Assembly: GCA_041690995.1 (NCBI GenBank)
Contig: JBEPVM010000035.1
Coordinates: forward strand, 1-18,215
Direction: 5' to 3'
DNA: 18,215 nt
Source of the DNA: UBA4722 sp041690995
Lineage (GTDB): Bacteria; Pseudomonadota; Gammaproteobacteria; DSM-16500
Made by a program: the position numbers and the translations under genes. Shown here piece after piece: positions 1 to 8,376 of the stretch. How positions within the stretch are numbered: the first letter of the stretch is position 1; the number at the start of each line of letters is the position of its first letter. The notes beneath the pieces were generated by a model. The model was not told the DNA's origin. It saw only the letters and a list, made by a program, of their open reading frames with translations, and made no database searches.

Positions 1-3000
1 CCTGTCGTATTAATAGCGGTGCTACCCGATGCGTCCGTTGTTAAGCTGGATAAAGCTGCGCTACCACCCACAAGCCCACCGAATGTCGTGACACCTCCTG
101 TATTCACCGTTAAGTCAAAGTTACCATTCACCGTACTCGCTAAATTAATAGCGCCACTGCCACTGGAGGTGAGCACAGTCGTTGCACCGAGCGTGATGGC
201 ATCATTATAAGTTTGCGCACCGCTCGTTGTGATAGCACCCCCATTCAAAAGCGTGCTGCCGATCGCATTGGTGGTCAAGCTCGCTGCATTCAGCGTACTG
301 CCCAATGTCGTTGTGCCGGTGCTATTTAACGCAATGGCGCCTAAGGCGGTAACACCACTTCCGACCGTCCCTGTCAATGTAATCGCGCCACTGCCGGCGT
401 TAATTGTTAAGGTACGTGCAATGGCATTAGTTATGTTAGATGCAAAATTTACGGCACTATTCGTTGTCGTGAGCGTTGTATTGGCTCCCAAGGTCACGGC
501 ATCATTATACGTTTGGGCACCTGTCGTTATCACACTACTATTATTGATAGCCGTTGTGCCGCCCACATCAGTTGTCAGGCTGCCGATATTGATCGTGTTG
601 CCCAGCGTTGTTGTCCCTACGGTATTCACGTTCAAGCTGAATGCGCCACTTATTGTACTGCCGAAACTAATGTTTCCCCCGCTCATCGATGTCAACGTGG
701 TTCCCGTTGTTAATGTGACTGAATTATTATAGGATTGAGCCCCTGTCGTAGTAACACTCCCCGTGGTAATGAAGCTACTACCTCCTGTTCCTCCTCCTGT
801 TGTTAAGCTTGCCAACGGGATGGAGCTACCCACCGCATTGAGTTGTGGGCCACCGGTACCTGTATTATTTAGAGTCACATTATATCCTCCATCTAAGCTT
901 ACAGGAAATCGAATGTTCCCTACTCCCGTTGTAAAAATAGTATCTGCACCGACTATCACCGCATCATTATAGACTTGTGAGCTGCCGCCTGTCGTCACAG
1001 CACCGCCATTGATAACAGTAGTCCCGCCTGCATCTGTGCTCACACTAAACGGTGCTGTAATTCCGCCAATCACACCTCCTAATGTCACTGTACCTGATGA
1101 ATTGAAGTTTAAGGTACCTGCGCCATCCACTGTACCCGCTATTGTAATATTCCCACTCGTACTCGAAAAAACCAGGTTATTTAGGAAGGTAATCGGCCCA
1201 TTCAATGTCAATGCTTTCGTACCAGATGCGAGTGTGGTGCTGCCAACACCGCTGTTTATAGTAATGCCGCCAGTGGATTGAATAGTTGTGGGTAAACTGA
1301 ACGTTACACTGGACATTGTCACAATACCAGATTGGCCTGCTTGACCAATTGTAAAACCACTAAATCCTGTGCCTAATTTACCAAGAATTGTTCCTGTGAT
1401 TTGTAACGTCCCTGCCGCACCCACCCCGATGGATGTGCTTGCGACTTGGGGTCCTAATTGTACTGTACCTGTTCCCGTAATCGAACTTGATGCGCCTGAA
1501 AATGTCATGGTATCTGCAAAAATACCTAAGTTATTTGCGGCTGCAGCCAGCGTGCTCGATAAAGTCACAGCAGAGCCAGTCAACGCAGCAGGGGCGCCAA
1601 GTGTGACTGCATCACCATACGCTTGTGTCGATGTCGTTGTAATATTTCCATTGATAACCGTAGTGCCGCCTGTGTTTGTTGTGAGACTCGTCAACGGTGC
1701 AATTCCGCCCACTACCCCGCCCAGCGTTGTGCTACCTGTCGTATTCAACGCTAAAGTAAATGCTCCATTGACAGTATTGGCTAAATTAATATTTCCGCTT
1801 GTGTTTGAAAAAGTCGTGTTACCTGTTAAAGTAATCGGTCCATTCAGGGTCAATGCGTTTGTACTGGATGCGATCGTGCCGCTCGCACTAATGCCGCCAG
1901 TCGATTGAATAGTTGTGGGTAAGCTGAACGTTACACTGGGCACTGTCACAATGCCAGACTGGCCTACTTGACCAATTGTGAAACCACTAAATCCTGTGCC
2001 TAATTTACTAAGATTTGTTGTTGTAATTTGTAACGTTCCTGTCTCACCACCCACCCCGATGGATGTACTTGCGACTTGTGGTCCTAATTGTACTGTACCT
2101 GTTCCGGTAATCGAATTTGATGCACCTGAAAATGTCATGGTATCTGCAAAAATACCTAAGTTATTTGCGGCTGCGGCCAGCGTGCTCGATAAAGTCACAG
2201 CAGAGCCAGTCAACGCAGCAGGGGCGCCAAGTGTGACTGCATCACCATACGCTTGTGTCGATGTCGTTGTAATATTTCCATTGATAACCGTAGTGCCGCC
2301 TGTGTTTGTTGTGAGACTCGTCAACTGTGCAATTCCGCCCACTACCCCGCCCAGCGTTGTGGTACCTGTCGTATTCAACGCTAAAGTAAATGCTCCATTG
2401 ACGGTATTAGCTAAATTAATATTTCCACTTGTGTTCGAAAAAATCGTGTTACCTGTTAAGGTAATGGGTCCATTCAAGGTCAATGCGTTTGTGCCGGATG
2501 CGATCGTGCCACTCGCACTAATGCCGCCAGTCGATTGAATGGTCGTGGGTAAATTAAACGTTACATCTGGCACGGTCACAATGCCAGATTGACCCGTTCG
2601 GCCGATGGTAAAACTGCTAAACCCCGTGCCTAACGCAGCAAGATCGGTGCTCGTCAGTTGTAATGTACCTACAGCACCATTCACACCGATGGAGGTGCTG
2701 GCGGTTTGGGGTCCCAATTGTAATGTACCTGTTCCTGTAATCGAATTTGTTCCACCTGAAAATGTCATCGCATCTGCTAAGAAAGTTAAGTTAGCCGTTG
2801 CTGCAGATAACACATTATTAAATGCAATAGCCGACCCTTGGAAAATAGTATTTGTTTCTTCTGAGAAGACTGGCGTATTGTAGACTTGGGAGCCTGTGGT
2901 AGACACCAAGCCACCATTGATATAAACAGCCTGATTCTCTGGTACATCCAGAGCTGAAATTGTTAAATTAGCAAGAGGGGCAAGATTACCCACGGCGCCG

Positions 3001-5291
3001 TTGAATACCGTGTACGGTACGATCATGCTATAATCGTTAGTCTCTATGCTGAGTCCAAATCCTCCATTGACTGTGCTATTAAAAGTAATCTCTGGGTGAG
3101 AAGGAAGAGGATAGCCCATACTCATGTCAAGCACTAACTGGGTTGTTGCACCCAATGTTACAGGATTATTATATGTTTGCATGTCACCAGTATAAATAAG
3201 GCCGCCATTTATCTCTGTACTGCCCTGTGGATTTAGTATGTACAGATAGTTCACCGTTGAATTCGGCTCGCCGACAGCACCATTGAATATCGCTGATCCC
3301 GCTGTATCAACAGTTAACCCTGCTAGGAGGAACAAATCCGATGGTGGCCTAAATGAACCTAGTGTGCTTCCGAATGTAATATTTCCACCGTTGTTCGATT
3401 TTACTAATATATAGCCCTGAGGCCCTAGTATCACAGGATCATTATATGTCTGGCTGTCCCTAGTGGTAATATCCGATGTATTGATATAAGTATAACCGCC
3501 TATATCCGTTGTCAAACTGGCCAAGGGTGTGGTAAACCCCACCCTGCCACTAAATTGTGTTCCTGCTGTTGAATTCAGAGTCAGTCCAAACTCTCCATTT
3601 AACGTACTTGAGAACGTAATGTACCCACTACCACTTGATACCGTTGAATTAGTAGTCAATACCGTAGGATTATTAAAAAGAATATTTCCACCTGCCGAGC
3701 TAAGATTGGCTCCTAATAAAATAGAAGATCCTGTAAAAGTCATACTGCCACTACCCGTTGTACTCATATCGCTATTAATAACAACATTACGATTAGCGGT
3801 GAGTGTCAAAGATGCGGAAGTCGCCCAAGCAATTGGCGCACTGACAGTAATATCACCATTTTGTGACCCTGTAGAACCTGTGTTAATAATGACGCTAGTG
3901 CCTAAACTTAAAAGATTAGTAATATCCGTATTTAAAATAATTGAACTATCGGTAGTAGGCGTAAAAGTGCCACTGGAAAATGGGGTGAATCCCGAAGAGG
4001 TAGGCCCTGTACTATTAATCGTGACATCATACGGATCTAAGAGCCACGTCCCCGCTACACCCAAAAGTGCACTTGCACTCCCTCCACCTGACCAAATTAA
4101 ATTTTCTTTTCCTGATGTTTCAATCCAGCCACCATGACCACCTTGTGCGCCCCCTTGTGCATAAATGTCGCCATAATAGCTTGTTGTGTCATCGGCCCAC
4201 ACGACAACTTTACCGCCATTACCCTGGGTGAGTGCATTCGCTAGTACAGTTGCATCTGAACCAAAGAAAGTATAAGCCGCATTTTGTTCTGGTCCTTCAC
4301 CGTGTGCATTGCCGCCGATTAAAGCAGTACCACCGCCTAGATCACCTGACACGTCAATCAGTGCATTGCCATCTAACGCCACTACATTTCCTAATACTTT
4401 AACAACACCCCCTGTTTGTCCTGTTAACCTTCCAGAAGCATCCAATATACCTGAAACATACGTGATACCTTCATCATCGCCCTGTAGAATAATTTCGCCG
4501 TTCCGCTCAGCTACTGATTTAGCTTCTACAACACCTGTCATATTAATCACACGATCCACAACACCTTCTGCTGCTTTCGCTGTTAATATAATCGTTCCAC
4601 CATCCGCTATAAGACTTCCGCTATTATTAACTGCATTCATGCCCGGCTTTGTGGTTTCTGCATCCACAGAAAAATTAACTAATCCTGTATTATCTAAGCC
4701 CACTACAAATTGACTGCCAGCCCCTAAAACGATTTGCCCTAAATGCGCTTGAATCATCCCTTCGTTAGACACGGCAGAACCAATCAAAGCCACTAAGCCA
4801 TGTTGTGCAGCAATAAGAGTGCCTTGATTGATAATAGAGCCGTTATACAGCAAAGGTTGATCAAACTTGTAATTTCCCGTCAAGAAATTTTGATCTGTCA
4901 TATCGACTGTGGATGCAATAATACTACCTACATTCACCATTGAGCCTGGGCCGAAAAAAACACCCGATTGGTTAATTAAAATAATTTTACCATTCGCTTG
5001 GAGCTGCCCAAAAATTTGGGAAGCCCCTTGTTGGGGGTTAATACGATTTAATGCAATTGAACTTGCGCTGGGTTGAACGAATTGAGTTTTTTCTTGAGAG
5101 GAAATATTAAAACTTTGCCAATTGATGACCGCTTTATCACTGGTCTGATTAACCACCACTGTGTTTGCATCAGGCGCAGTAATCGTCGCAGACCCGCTCG
5201 ACACAACGCCATCGACCGGGTTAGCATACGTGCTGTTAACTAGAATAATAGTCGCCAGAAAGACCGACCATTTTCTAAATTGACTGCTCAT
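1..5291 (-). CDS. Filamentous-haemagglutinin-type exoprotein (two-partner secretion, TpsA-like), 3' end outside window
   Basis: Read in one minus frame from ATG 5291-5289 to the window edge, I found no TAA, TAG or TGA: at least 1763 codons, partial at the C-terminus. Residues 1-23 form a signal peptide (RK, hydrophobic core, cleavage at STYA/NP). Residues ~30-135 are the haemagglutination/TPS secretion domain, recognisable by LNRINPQQGASQIFGQLQ (81-98) and INQSGVFFGPGSMVNVG (106-122). The usual NPNGI is NQSGV here. Residues ~365-425 match the conserved YYGDI...GGHGG.IE.SGK...GTWLLDPYDV block of this family (GTWLLDPYDV at 414-423). From ~440 on the protein is Gly/Ser/Thr/Ala/Val-rich beta-repeat sequence with recurring QTYNDAVTLG-like motifs. 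The family is exported by Sec and then through a TpsB outer-membrane pore; no TpsB gene is visible here. Role as adhesin or toxin carrier is inference, since the C-terminus is missing. A GTGGGGG stretch precedes the ATG. Confidence 0.93.
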   Translation of the reverse strand, partial: MSSQFRKWSVFLATIILVNSTYANPVDGVVSSGSATITAPDANTVVVNQTSDKAVINWQSFNISSQEKTQFVQPSASSIALNRINPQQGASQIFGQLQANGKIILINQSGVFFGPGSMVNVGSIIASTVDMTDQNFLTGNYKFDQPLLYNGSIINQGTLIAAQHGLVALIGSAVSNEGMIQAHLGQIVLGAGSQFVVGLDNTGLVNFSVDAETTKPGMNAVNNSGSLIADGGTIILTAKAAEGVVDRVINMTGVVEAKSVAERNGEIILQGDDEGITYVSGILDASGRLTGQTGGVVKVLGNVVALDGNALIDVSGDLGGGTALIGGNAHGEGPEQNAAYTFFGSDATVLANALTQGNGGKVVVWADDTTSYYGDIYAQGGAQGGHGGWIETSGKENLIWSGGGSASALLGVAGTWLLDPYDVTINSTGPTSSGFTPFSSGTFTPTTDSSIILNTDITNLLSLGTSVIINTGSTGSQNGDITVSAPIAWATSASLTLTANRNVVINSDMSTTGSGSMTFTGSSILLGANLSSAGGNILFNNPTVLTTNSTVSSGSGYITFSSTLNGEFGLTLNSTAGTQFSGRVGFTTPLASLTTDIGGYTYINTSDITTRDSQTYNDPVILGPQGYILVKSNNGGNITFGSTLGSFRPPSDLFLLAGLTVDTAGSAIFNGAVGEPNSTVNYLYILNPQGSTEINGGLIYTGDMQTYNNPVTLGATTQLVLDMSMGYPLPSHPEITFNSTVNGGFGLSIETNDYSMIVPYTVFNGAVGNLAPLANLTISALDVPENQAVYINGGLVSTTGSQVYNTPVFSEETNTIFQGSAIAFNNVLSAATANLTFLADAMTFSGGTNSITGTGTLQLGPQTASTSIGVNGAVGTLQLTSTDLAALGTGFSSFTIGRTGQSGIVTVPDVTFNLPTTIQSTGGISASGTIASGTNALTLNGPITLTGNTIFSNTSGNINLANTVNGAFTLALNTTGTTTLGGVVGGIAQLTSLTTNTGGTTVINGNITTTSTQAYGDAVTLGAPAALTGSAVTLSSTLAAAANNLGIFADTMTFSGASNSITGTGTVQLGPQVASTSIGVGGETGTLQITTTNLSKLGTGFSGFTIGQVGQSGIVTVPSVTFSLPTTIQSTGGISASGTIASSTNALTLNGPITLTGNTTFSNTSGNINLANTVNGAFTLALNTTGSTTLGGVVGGIAPLTSLTTNTGGTTVINGNITTTSTQAYGDAVTLGAPAALTGSAVTLSSTLAAAANNLGIFADTMTFSGASSSITGTGTVQLGPQVASTSIGVGAAGTLQITGTILGKLGTGFSGFTIGQAGQSGIVTMSSVTFSLPTTIQSTGGITINSGVGSTTLASGTKALTLNGPITFLNNLVFSSTSGNITIAGTVDGAGTLNFNSSGTVTLGGVIGGITAPFSVSTDAGGTTVINGGAVTTGGSSQVYNDAVIVGADTIFTTGVGNIRFPVSLDGGYNVTLNNTGTGGPQLNAVGSSIPLASLTTGGGTGGSSFITTGSVTTTGAQSYNNSVTLTTGTTLTSMSGGNISFGSTISGAFSLNVNTVGTTTLGNTINIGSLTTDVGGTTAINNSSVITTGAQTYNDAVTLGANTTLTTTNSAVNFASNITNAIARTLTINAGSGAITLTGTVGSGVTALGAIALNSTGTTTLGSTLNAASLTTNAIGSTLLNGGAITTSGAQTYNDAITLGATTVLTSSGSGAINLASTVNGNFDLTVNTGGVTTFGGLVGGSAALSSLTTDASGSTAINTT
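1264..1890 (-). repeat. 627-bp tandem repeat unit in the exoprotein gene (younger copy)
   Basis: This unit aligns with 1891-2520 at an offset of 627 bases, becoming 630 after one codon inserted near 2045. From ~1486 to ~1960 I count about twenty differences by eye, with roughly 150 consecutive identical bases around 1549-1696 versus 2179-2326. The encoded unit is ~209 residues, containing a YGDAVTLG beacon and the motif GFSGFTIGQAGQSGIV. Frame is kept throughout. Confidence 0.85.
1891..2520 (-). repeat. 630-bp tandem repeat unit in the exoprotein gene (second copy)
   Basis: Partner of the 1264-1890 unit, one codon longer. A third, clearly more diverged copy follows at about 2521-2880 (same order of motifs, many substitutions). 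Shorter 220-300 base repeats extend on both sides: the QTYND-type motif recurs with its plus-strand codons at 201, 501, 723, 963, 1611, 2241, 2874, 3165 and 3438, every spacing a multiple of three. Confidence 0.85.
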
Positions 5292-5479
5292 ATATAGCCC
5301 CCACCACTTTATTACCTTTTATTATTTTTTTTTAAAAGCCGTTAATATAGCCCTCCGCAAATGACCTCACTTGCTTATTTAAATATAGCTTAGAATTGGA
5401 AATTGTGTGGATAAGGGAAAAATATAAATTTTTATTATTTATTAACAGCTTATAGCTTTAGACGTAGTTAAGAGGCATT
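5292..5479. other. AT-rich intergenic region between kdsA and the exoprotein gene
   Basis: This 188-base region has no ORF of note and lies downstream of kdsA and upstream of the exoprotein start on the same strand. It is strongly AT-rich and probably contains the exoprotein promoter, but I see no convincing -35/-10 pair. I also see no strong terminator for kdsA: the only hairpin there is a 4-bp AGCT/AGCT stem. The octamer GGCTATAT occurs twice on the minus strand, once directly before the ATG and once about 50 bases upstream. Confidence 0.4.
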
Positions 5480-6307
5480 TCATACAAGACCCATGGGGTT
5501 CTGTTTCACCGTTGCATCTATTTCTTTTAGGCAAATTAATAGGGCTTCTAACTGACTCATCGGCCACATATTAGGGCCATCCGAAGGTGCTTGATCAGGG
5601 TTAGGATGCGTTTCCATAAAAACTCCAGCGACACCTGCAGCCATAGCCGCGCGTGCTAATACAGGCACAAATTCTCGCTGGCCACTGGTGGCGTGACCTA
5701 AACCACCTGGCAATTGCACTGAATGCGTCGCATCAAATACAACAGGGCATCCCGTCTCACGCATGATGGCTAACGACCGCATATCAGAAACTAAATTATT
5801 GTAACCAAAACTCACGCCGCGCTCACACACCATGATTTGATGGTTACCGACATCAAATGCTTTTTCAACCACATTTTTCATGTCCCAGGGTGAAAGGAAT
5901 TGGCCTTTTTTGATATTGACGGGTAAATTTTGTTTTGCAACACGCTGAATAAAATTCGTTTGGCGACATAAAAAAGCAGGTGTTTGTAATACGTCAACTA
6001 CCTCCGCTACTTCTTCAATCGGCACATCTTCATGCACATCGGTCAACACTGGAACGCCCACTGTTTTTTTGACAGCTTGTAAAATACGTAATCCTTCTTC
6101 TATGCCAGGGCCTCTATAACTTTTGCCTGATGTACGATTTGCTTTATCAAAAGAAGATTTATAAATAAAATTGATTTGTAATCGTTTTGTTAATTCTTTG
6201 AGTGTACCTGCAGTATCCACAGCAAATTGCTCACTCTCAATCACACAAGGGCCGGCAATTAAAAAAAAAGGTTGGTCTAACCCGATTTCAAATCCACACA
6301 ACCGCAT
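5480..6307 (-). CDS. kdsA: 3-deoxy-D-manno-octulosonate 8-phosphate synthase (KDO8P synthase), metal-dependent type predicted
   Basis: Condenses phosphoenolpyruvate with arabinose 5-phosphate to give KDO-8-phosphate, the committed step towards the Kdo of LPS inner core; cytoplasmic. The 275-aa length is normal for the family. Visible motifs: IAGPCVIES (18-26), KSSFDKANRTS (50-60), RGPGIEEGL (65-73), LTDVHE (88-93), LQTPAFLCRQT (107-117), NIKKGQFL (131-138), CERG (161-164), FDATHSVQ (191-198), METHPNPDQAPSDGP (231-245). Cys21, His195, Glu232 and Asp243 fall exactly ten residues after the Aquifex metal ligands Cys11, His185, Glu222 and Asp233. The E. coli-type enzyme has Asn in place of the Cys. 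The start ATG shares its A with the pyrG stop (TAATG), with GGGGAG just upstream, so the pair is probably translationally coupled. The common downstream partner eno is absent here. Confidence 0.97.
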   Translation of the reverse strand: MRLCGFEIGLDQPFFLIAGPCVIESEQFAVDTAGTLKELTKRLQINFIYKSSFDKANRTSGKSYRGPGIEEGLRILQAVKKTVGVPVLTDVHEDVPIEEVAEVVDVLQTPAFLCRQTNFIQRVAKQNLPVNIKKGQFLSPWDMKNVVEKAFDVGNHQIMVCERGVSFGYNNLVSDMRSLAIMRETGCPVVFDATHSVQLPGGLGHATSGQREFVPVLARAAMAAGVAGVFMETHPNPDQAPSDGPNMWPMSQLEALLICLKEIDATVKQNPMGLV

Positions 6308-7941
6308 TATTTTTTCTCCCCACGTGCGTTATCTTTTGCTGCACGGATAAAACCATTAAATAAAGGATGCCCATCACGTGGATTCGATGTAAATTCAGGA
6401 TGAAATTGACAACCCACAAACCAAGGGTGGTCTGGCAATTCAATCATTTCAACTAAATTATCTTGTTCTGAACGACCTGAAATTTTCATGCCTGCGGCTT
6501 CAATATTCGCAATGAATGTATTGTTTACTTCATAACGGTGTCTGTGCCGTTCTATTATTTTATCATTTCCATATAATTTTTCTGCCAAAGAACCCGCGAG
6601 CAGTGTACAGGCTTGTCCACCCAGTCGCATCGTACCGCCTTTTTCTGAATGTTCATTTCTCGCTTCCAACTGTCCTGCGGCATTTGTCCATTCAGCCACT
6701 AATGCAACCACTGGATAAGGAGTAAGAGGATCAAACTCAGTGCTATTCGCTTCAGACAGTCCCGCTTTATGACGTGCAAATTCAACAATCGCAATTTGCA
6801 TACCTAAACAAATCCCTAAATACGGTATTTTGTGTTCTCTTGCATAACGCGCGGCTGCGATCTTCCCTTCAACTCCTCGTTTTCCAAAACCGCCAGGCAC
6901 GATAATGCCATTCATTGATTTAAGAATATCTGTTCCATTTCGTTCAATTTCTTCTGAATCAATATAGTGAATATTAATGTGAGTGCGGGTTTGAATACCT
7001 GCATGTAACAATGCTTCTGATAAGGATTTATAAGATTCCGTTAAATCAACATATTTTCCCACCATGCCTATTTTGACTTCCGCTTCAGGGCGGCGATGAG
7101 CATCCACCACTCTGTCCCACTCACTTAAATCTGCAGGCTTCGCTTGAATACCTAATATTTCAACAACAATATCATCCAACCCTTGCGCATGTAATTCATG
7201 CGGGATTTGATAAATAAAATCGACATCTGATAATGGAATAACAGCTTTTTTATCGACGTTTGTGAACAAAGCAATTTTCAAACAAGCACTTTCTGGAATC
7301 GCTCGATCAGAACGACATAATAAAATATCGGGTTGAATGCCAATGGAACGTAATTCTTTGACGGAATGTTGAGTAGGCTTGGTTTTAATTTCGCCTGCTG
7401 TTGAAATATAAGGTACTAATGTCAAATGAATAAATACTGCGTGCTGGCGACCGAGTTCAACGCGCATTTGTCGAATCGCTTCTAAAAAAGGTAAAGATTC
7501 AATATCACCTACTGTTCCGCCGATTTCAACCAAAGCAACATCCACATCTCCTGCGCCTGCGATGATACAACGCTTAATTTCATCTGTGATATGTGGGATG
7601 ACTTGAACCGTACCGCCTAAATAATCACCACGGCGTTCATTGCGGATGACATTGGCATACACTCGACCACTGGTAAAATTATTTTTTTTACTCATGGTCA
7701 CGCGTACAAAACGTTCATAATGACCGAGATCAAGATCAGTCTCTGCCCCATCTTCTGTCACGAACACTTCACCGTGCTGTAAAGGGTTCATCGTGCCAGG
7801 ATCAACATTAATGTAGGGGTCTAATTTCAATAAATTCACTTTCAGACCACGCGCCTCAAGGATCGCAGCTAATGAGGCCGAGGCAATACCTTTGCCTAGC
7901 GATGAAACTACACCACCTGTAATAAATATATATCGCGTCAT
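6307..7941 (-). CDS. pyrG: CTP synthase (glutamine-hydrolysing)
   Basis: Converts UTP to CTP using ATP and glutamine-derived ammonia; cytoplasmic, last step of de novo pyrimidine nucleotide synthesis. The product is 544 aa, against 545 in E. coli. The N-terminal synthetase domain starts MTRYIFITGGVVSSLGKG (P-loop) and contains DPYINVDPGTMNP and HGEVFVTEDGAETDLDLG. The C-terminal glutamine amidotransferase domain has GGFGKRG, the nucleophile Cys378 in GICLGMQ, and His514/Glu516 in FHPEF. An in-frame ATG 13 codons upstream (7980) would add MILLQSLSFGGVT. I chose 7941 because GGGGGAG lies about 8 bases before it and the family begins at this Met. It is the first gene of a pyrG-kdsA unit and overlaps kdsA by one base. 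Confidence 0.97.
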   Translation of the reverse strand: MTRYIFITGGVVSSLGKGIASASLAAILEARGLKVNLLKLDPYINVDPGTMNPLQHGEVFVTEDGAETDLDLGHYERFVRVTMSKKNNFTSGRVYANVIRNERRGDYLGGTVQVIPHITDEIKRCIIAGAGDVDVALVEIGGTVGDIESLPFLEAIRQMRVELGRQHAVFIHLTLVPYISTAGEIKTKPTQHSVKELRSIGIQPDILLCRSDRAIPESACLKIALFTNVDKKAVIPLSDVDFIYQIPHELHAQGLDDIVVEILGIQAKPADLSEWDRVVDAHRRPEAEVKIGMVGKYVDLTESYKSLSEALLHAGIQTRTHINIHYIDSEEIERNGTDILKSMNGIIVPGGFGKRGVEGKIAAARYAREHKIPYLGICLGMQIAIVEFARHKAGLSEANSTEFDPLTPYPVVALVAEWTNAAGQLEARNEHSEKGGTMRLGGQACTLLAGSLAEKLYGNDKIIERHRHRYEVNNTFIANIEAAGMKISGRSEQDNLVEMIELPDHPWFVGCQFHPEFTSNPRDGHPLFNGFIRAAKDNARGEKK

Positions 7942-7964
7942 AGTGACTCCCCCGAATGAAAGCG

Positions 7965-7993
7965 ACTGTAGCAAAATCAAAATCTTACCGCAA
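7965..7993 (-). promoter_or_regulatory. Putative sigma70 promoter of pyrG-kdsA
   Basis: Read on the minus strand: TTGCGG (7993-7988), a 17-base spacer, then TACAGT (7970-7965). The predicted transcript would begin about 16 bases before the pyrG ATG, just including its Shine-Dalgarno. The hexamers are imperfect, so this is a candidate only. Confidence 0.4.
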
Positions 7994-8026
7994 TGGGCTT
8001 TGGAGTATCCAATCTAAAAGTATCCA

Positions 8027-8055
8027 TTGACTCTGGCAAGATCTCCCTTTAGGCT
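8027..8055 (+). promoter_or_regulatory. Putative promoter of the 63-aa membrane protein gene
   Basis: TTGACT (8027-8032), a 17-base spacer, then TAGGCT (8050-8055). The -35 box is good and the -10 box poor. Distance to the ATG at 8087 suits a ~25-base leader. Confidence 0.33.
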
Positions 8056-8086
8056 TGATATTTCATCTTAAAATTTGGAGAAATAT

Positions 8087-8278
8087 ATGTTGCTTAAAAT
8101 TTTTGTAGCGTTGATTGTGATTGTGGGAGTTTTAGTCGGTGTACTTGCTCTTGCCTTACCACGCGACCAAATTGTTCATCTGATCGTTTTCCGTGATTTC
8201 TTTGATGTATCATTGCCTATCTTGGCATTCGGTGCGTTAATCAAATATTTATGCTCTTGTCTGCATAATCATAAATAA
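8087..8278 (+). CDS. Small membrane protein of unknown function, 63 aa
   Basis: I do not recognise a named family. The product begins MLLKIFVALIVIVGVLVGVLALALPRD. Residues ~3-26 form one strong membrane helix, and a second hydrophobic segment covers ~44-57 (SLPILAFGALIKYL). The C-terminus is short and polar (CSCLHNHK). ATG 8087 is preceded by GGAG (8077-8080) at a 6-base spacing. A TTG four codons earlier would overlap this Shine-Dalgarno, so I reject it as start. The gene diverges from pyrG and runs towards the stem-loop at 8286-8349. Two small hydrophobic segments and a plausible promoter and ribosome binding site argue for a real gene; function is unknown. Confidence 0.6.
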   Translation: MLLKIFVALIVIVGVLVGVLALALPRDQIVHLIVFRDFFDVSLPILAFGALIKYLCSCLHNHK

Positions 8279-8285
8279 AATAAAG

Positions 8286-8349
8286 AGGGTGGATTACAGC
8301 CTGCCCCGCACAGGTTGCGGGGATGCAAACAGCGTGTCTAATCCACCCT
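8286..8349. repeat. Nested inverted repeat / stem-loop after the small membrane protein gene
   Basis: The outer stem is AGGGTGGATTA (8286-8296) paired with TAATCCACCCT (8339-8349), 11 perfect base pairs. Inside it lies a second hairpin, CCCCGCA (8304-8310) with TGCGGGG (8316-8322) around a 5-base loop. The outer GGTGGATTA/TAATCCACC arms resemble an intergenic palindrome that I recall from many proteobacterial genomes. No U-tract follows, so a classical terminator is unlikely, though it could stabilise the 3' end of the upstream transcript. Confidence 0.75.
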
Positions 8350-8376
8350 TGTGTCTTGAAAATTAAATTTTAAAGG

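Noticed and set aside
1264..3446. Regularly recurring sequence that could be taken for CRISPR or satellite DNA
   Set aside because: Spacings are all multiples of three, the repeats are coding and degenerate, and they match the beta-repeat motifs of haemagglutinin-type proteins.
19..4713. A series of plus-strand ORFs of 60-200 codons across the first 4.7 kb
   Set aside because: All lie antisense to the continuous exoprotein frame. Their Pro/Val-rich composition is the complement of Gly/Thr/Ala codons, and their repeats mirror those of the minus-strand gene.
5440..5470. AGCT-ATA-AGCT hairpin as kdsA terminator
   Set aside because: Only a 4-bp stem without a clear T-run on the transcribed strand; too weak to annotate.
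7942..7980. Upstream ATG extending pyrG by 13 codons
   Set aside because: The extension is not family-like, the better Shine-Dalgarno (GGGGGAG) lies before the inner ATG, and the inner start gives the usual 544-545 aa.
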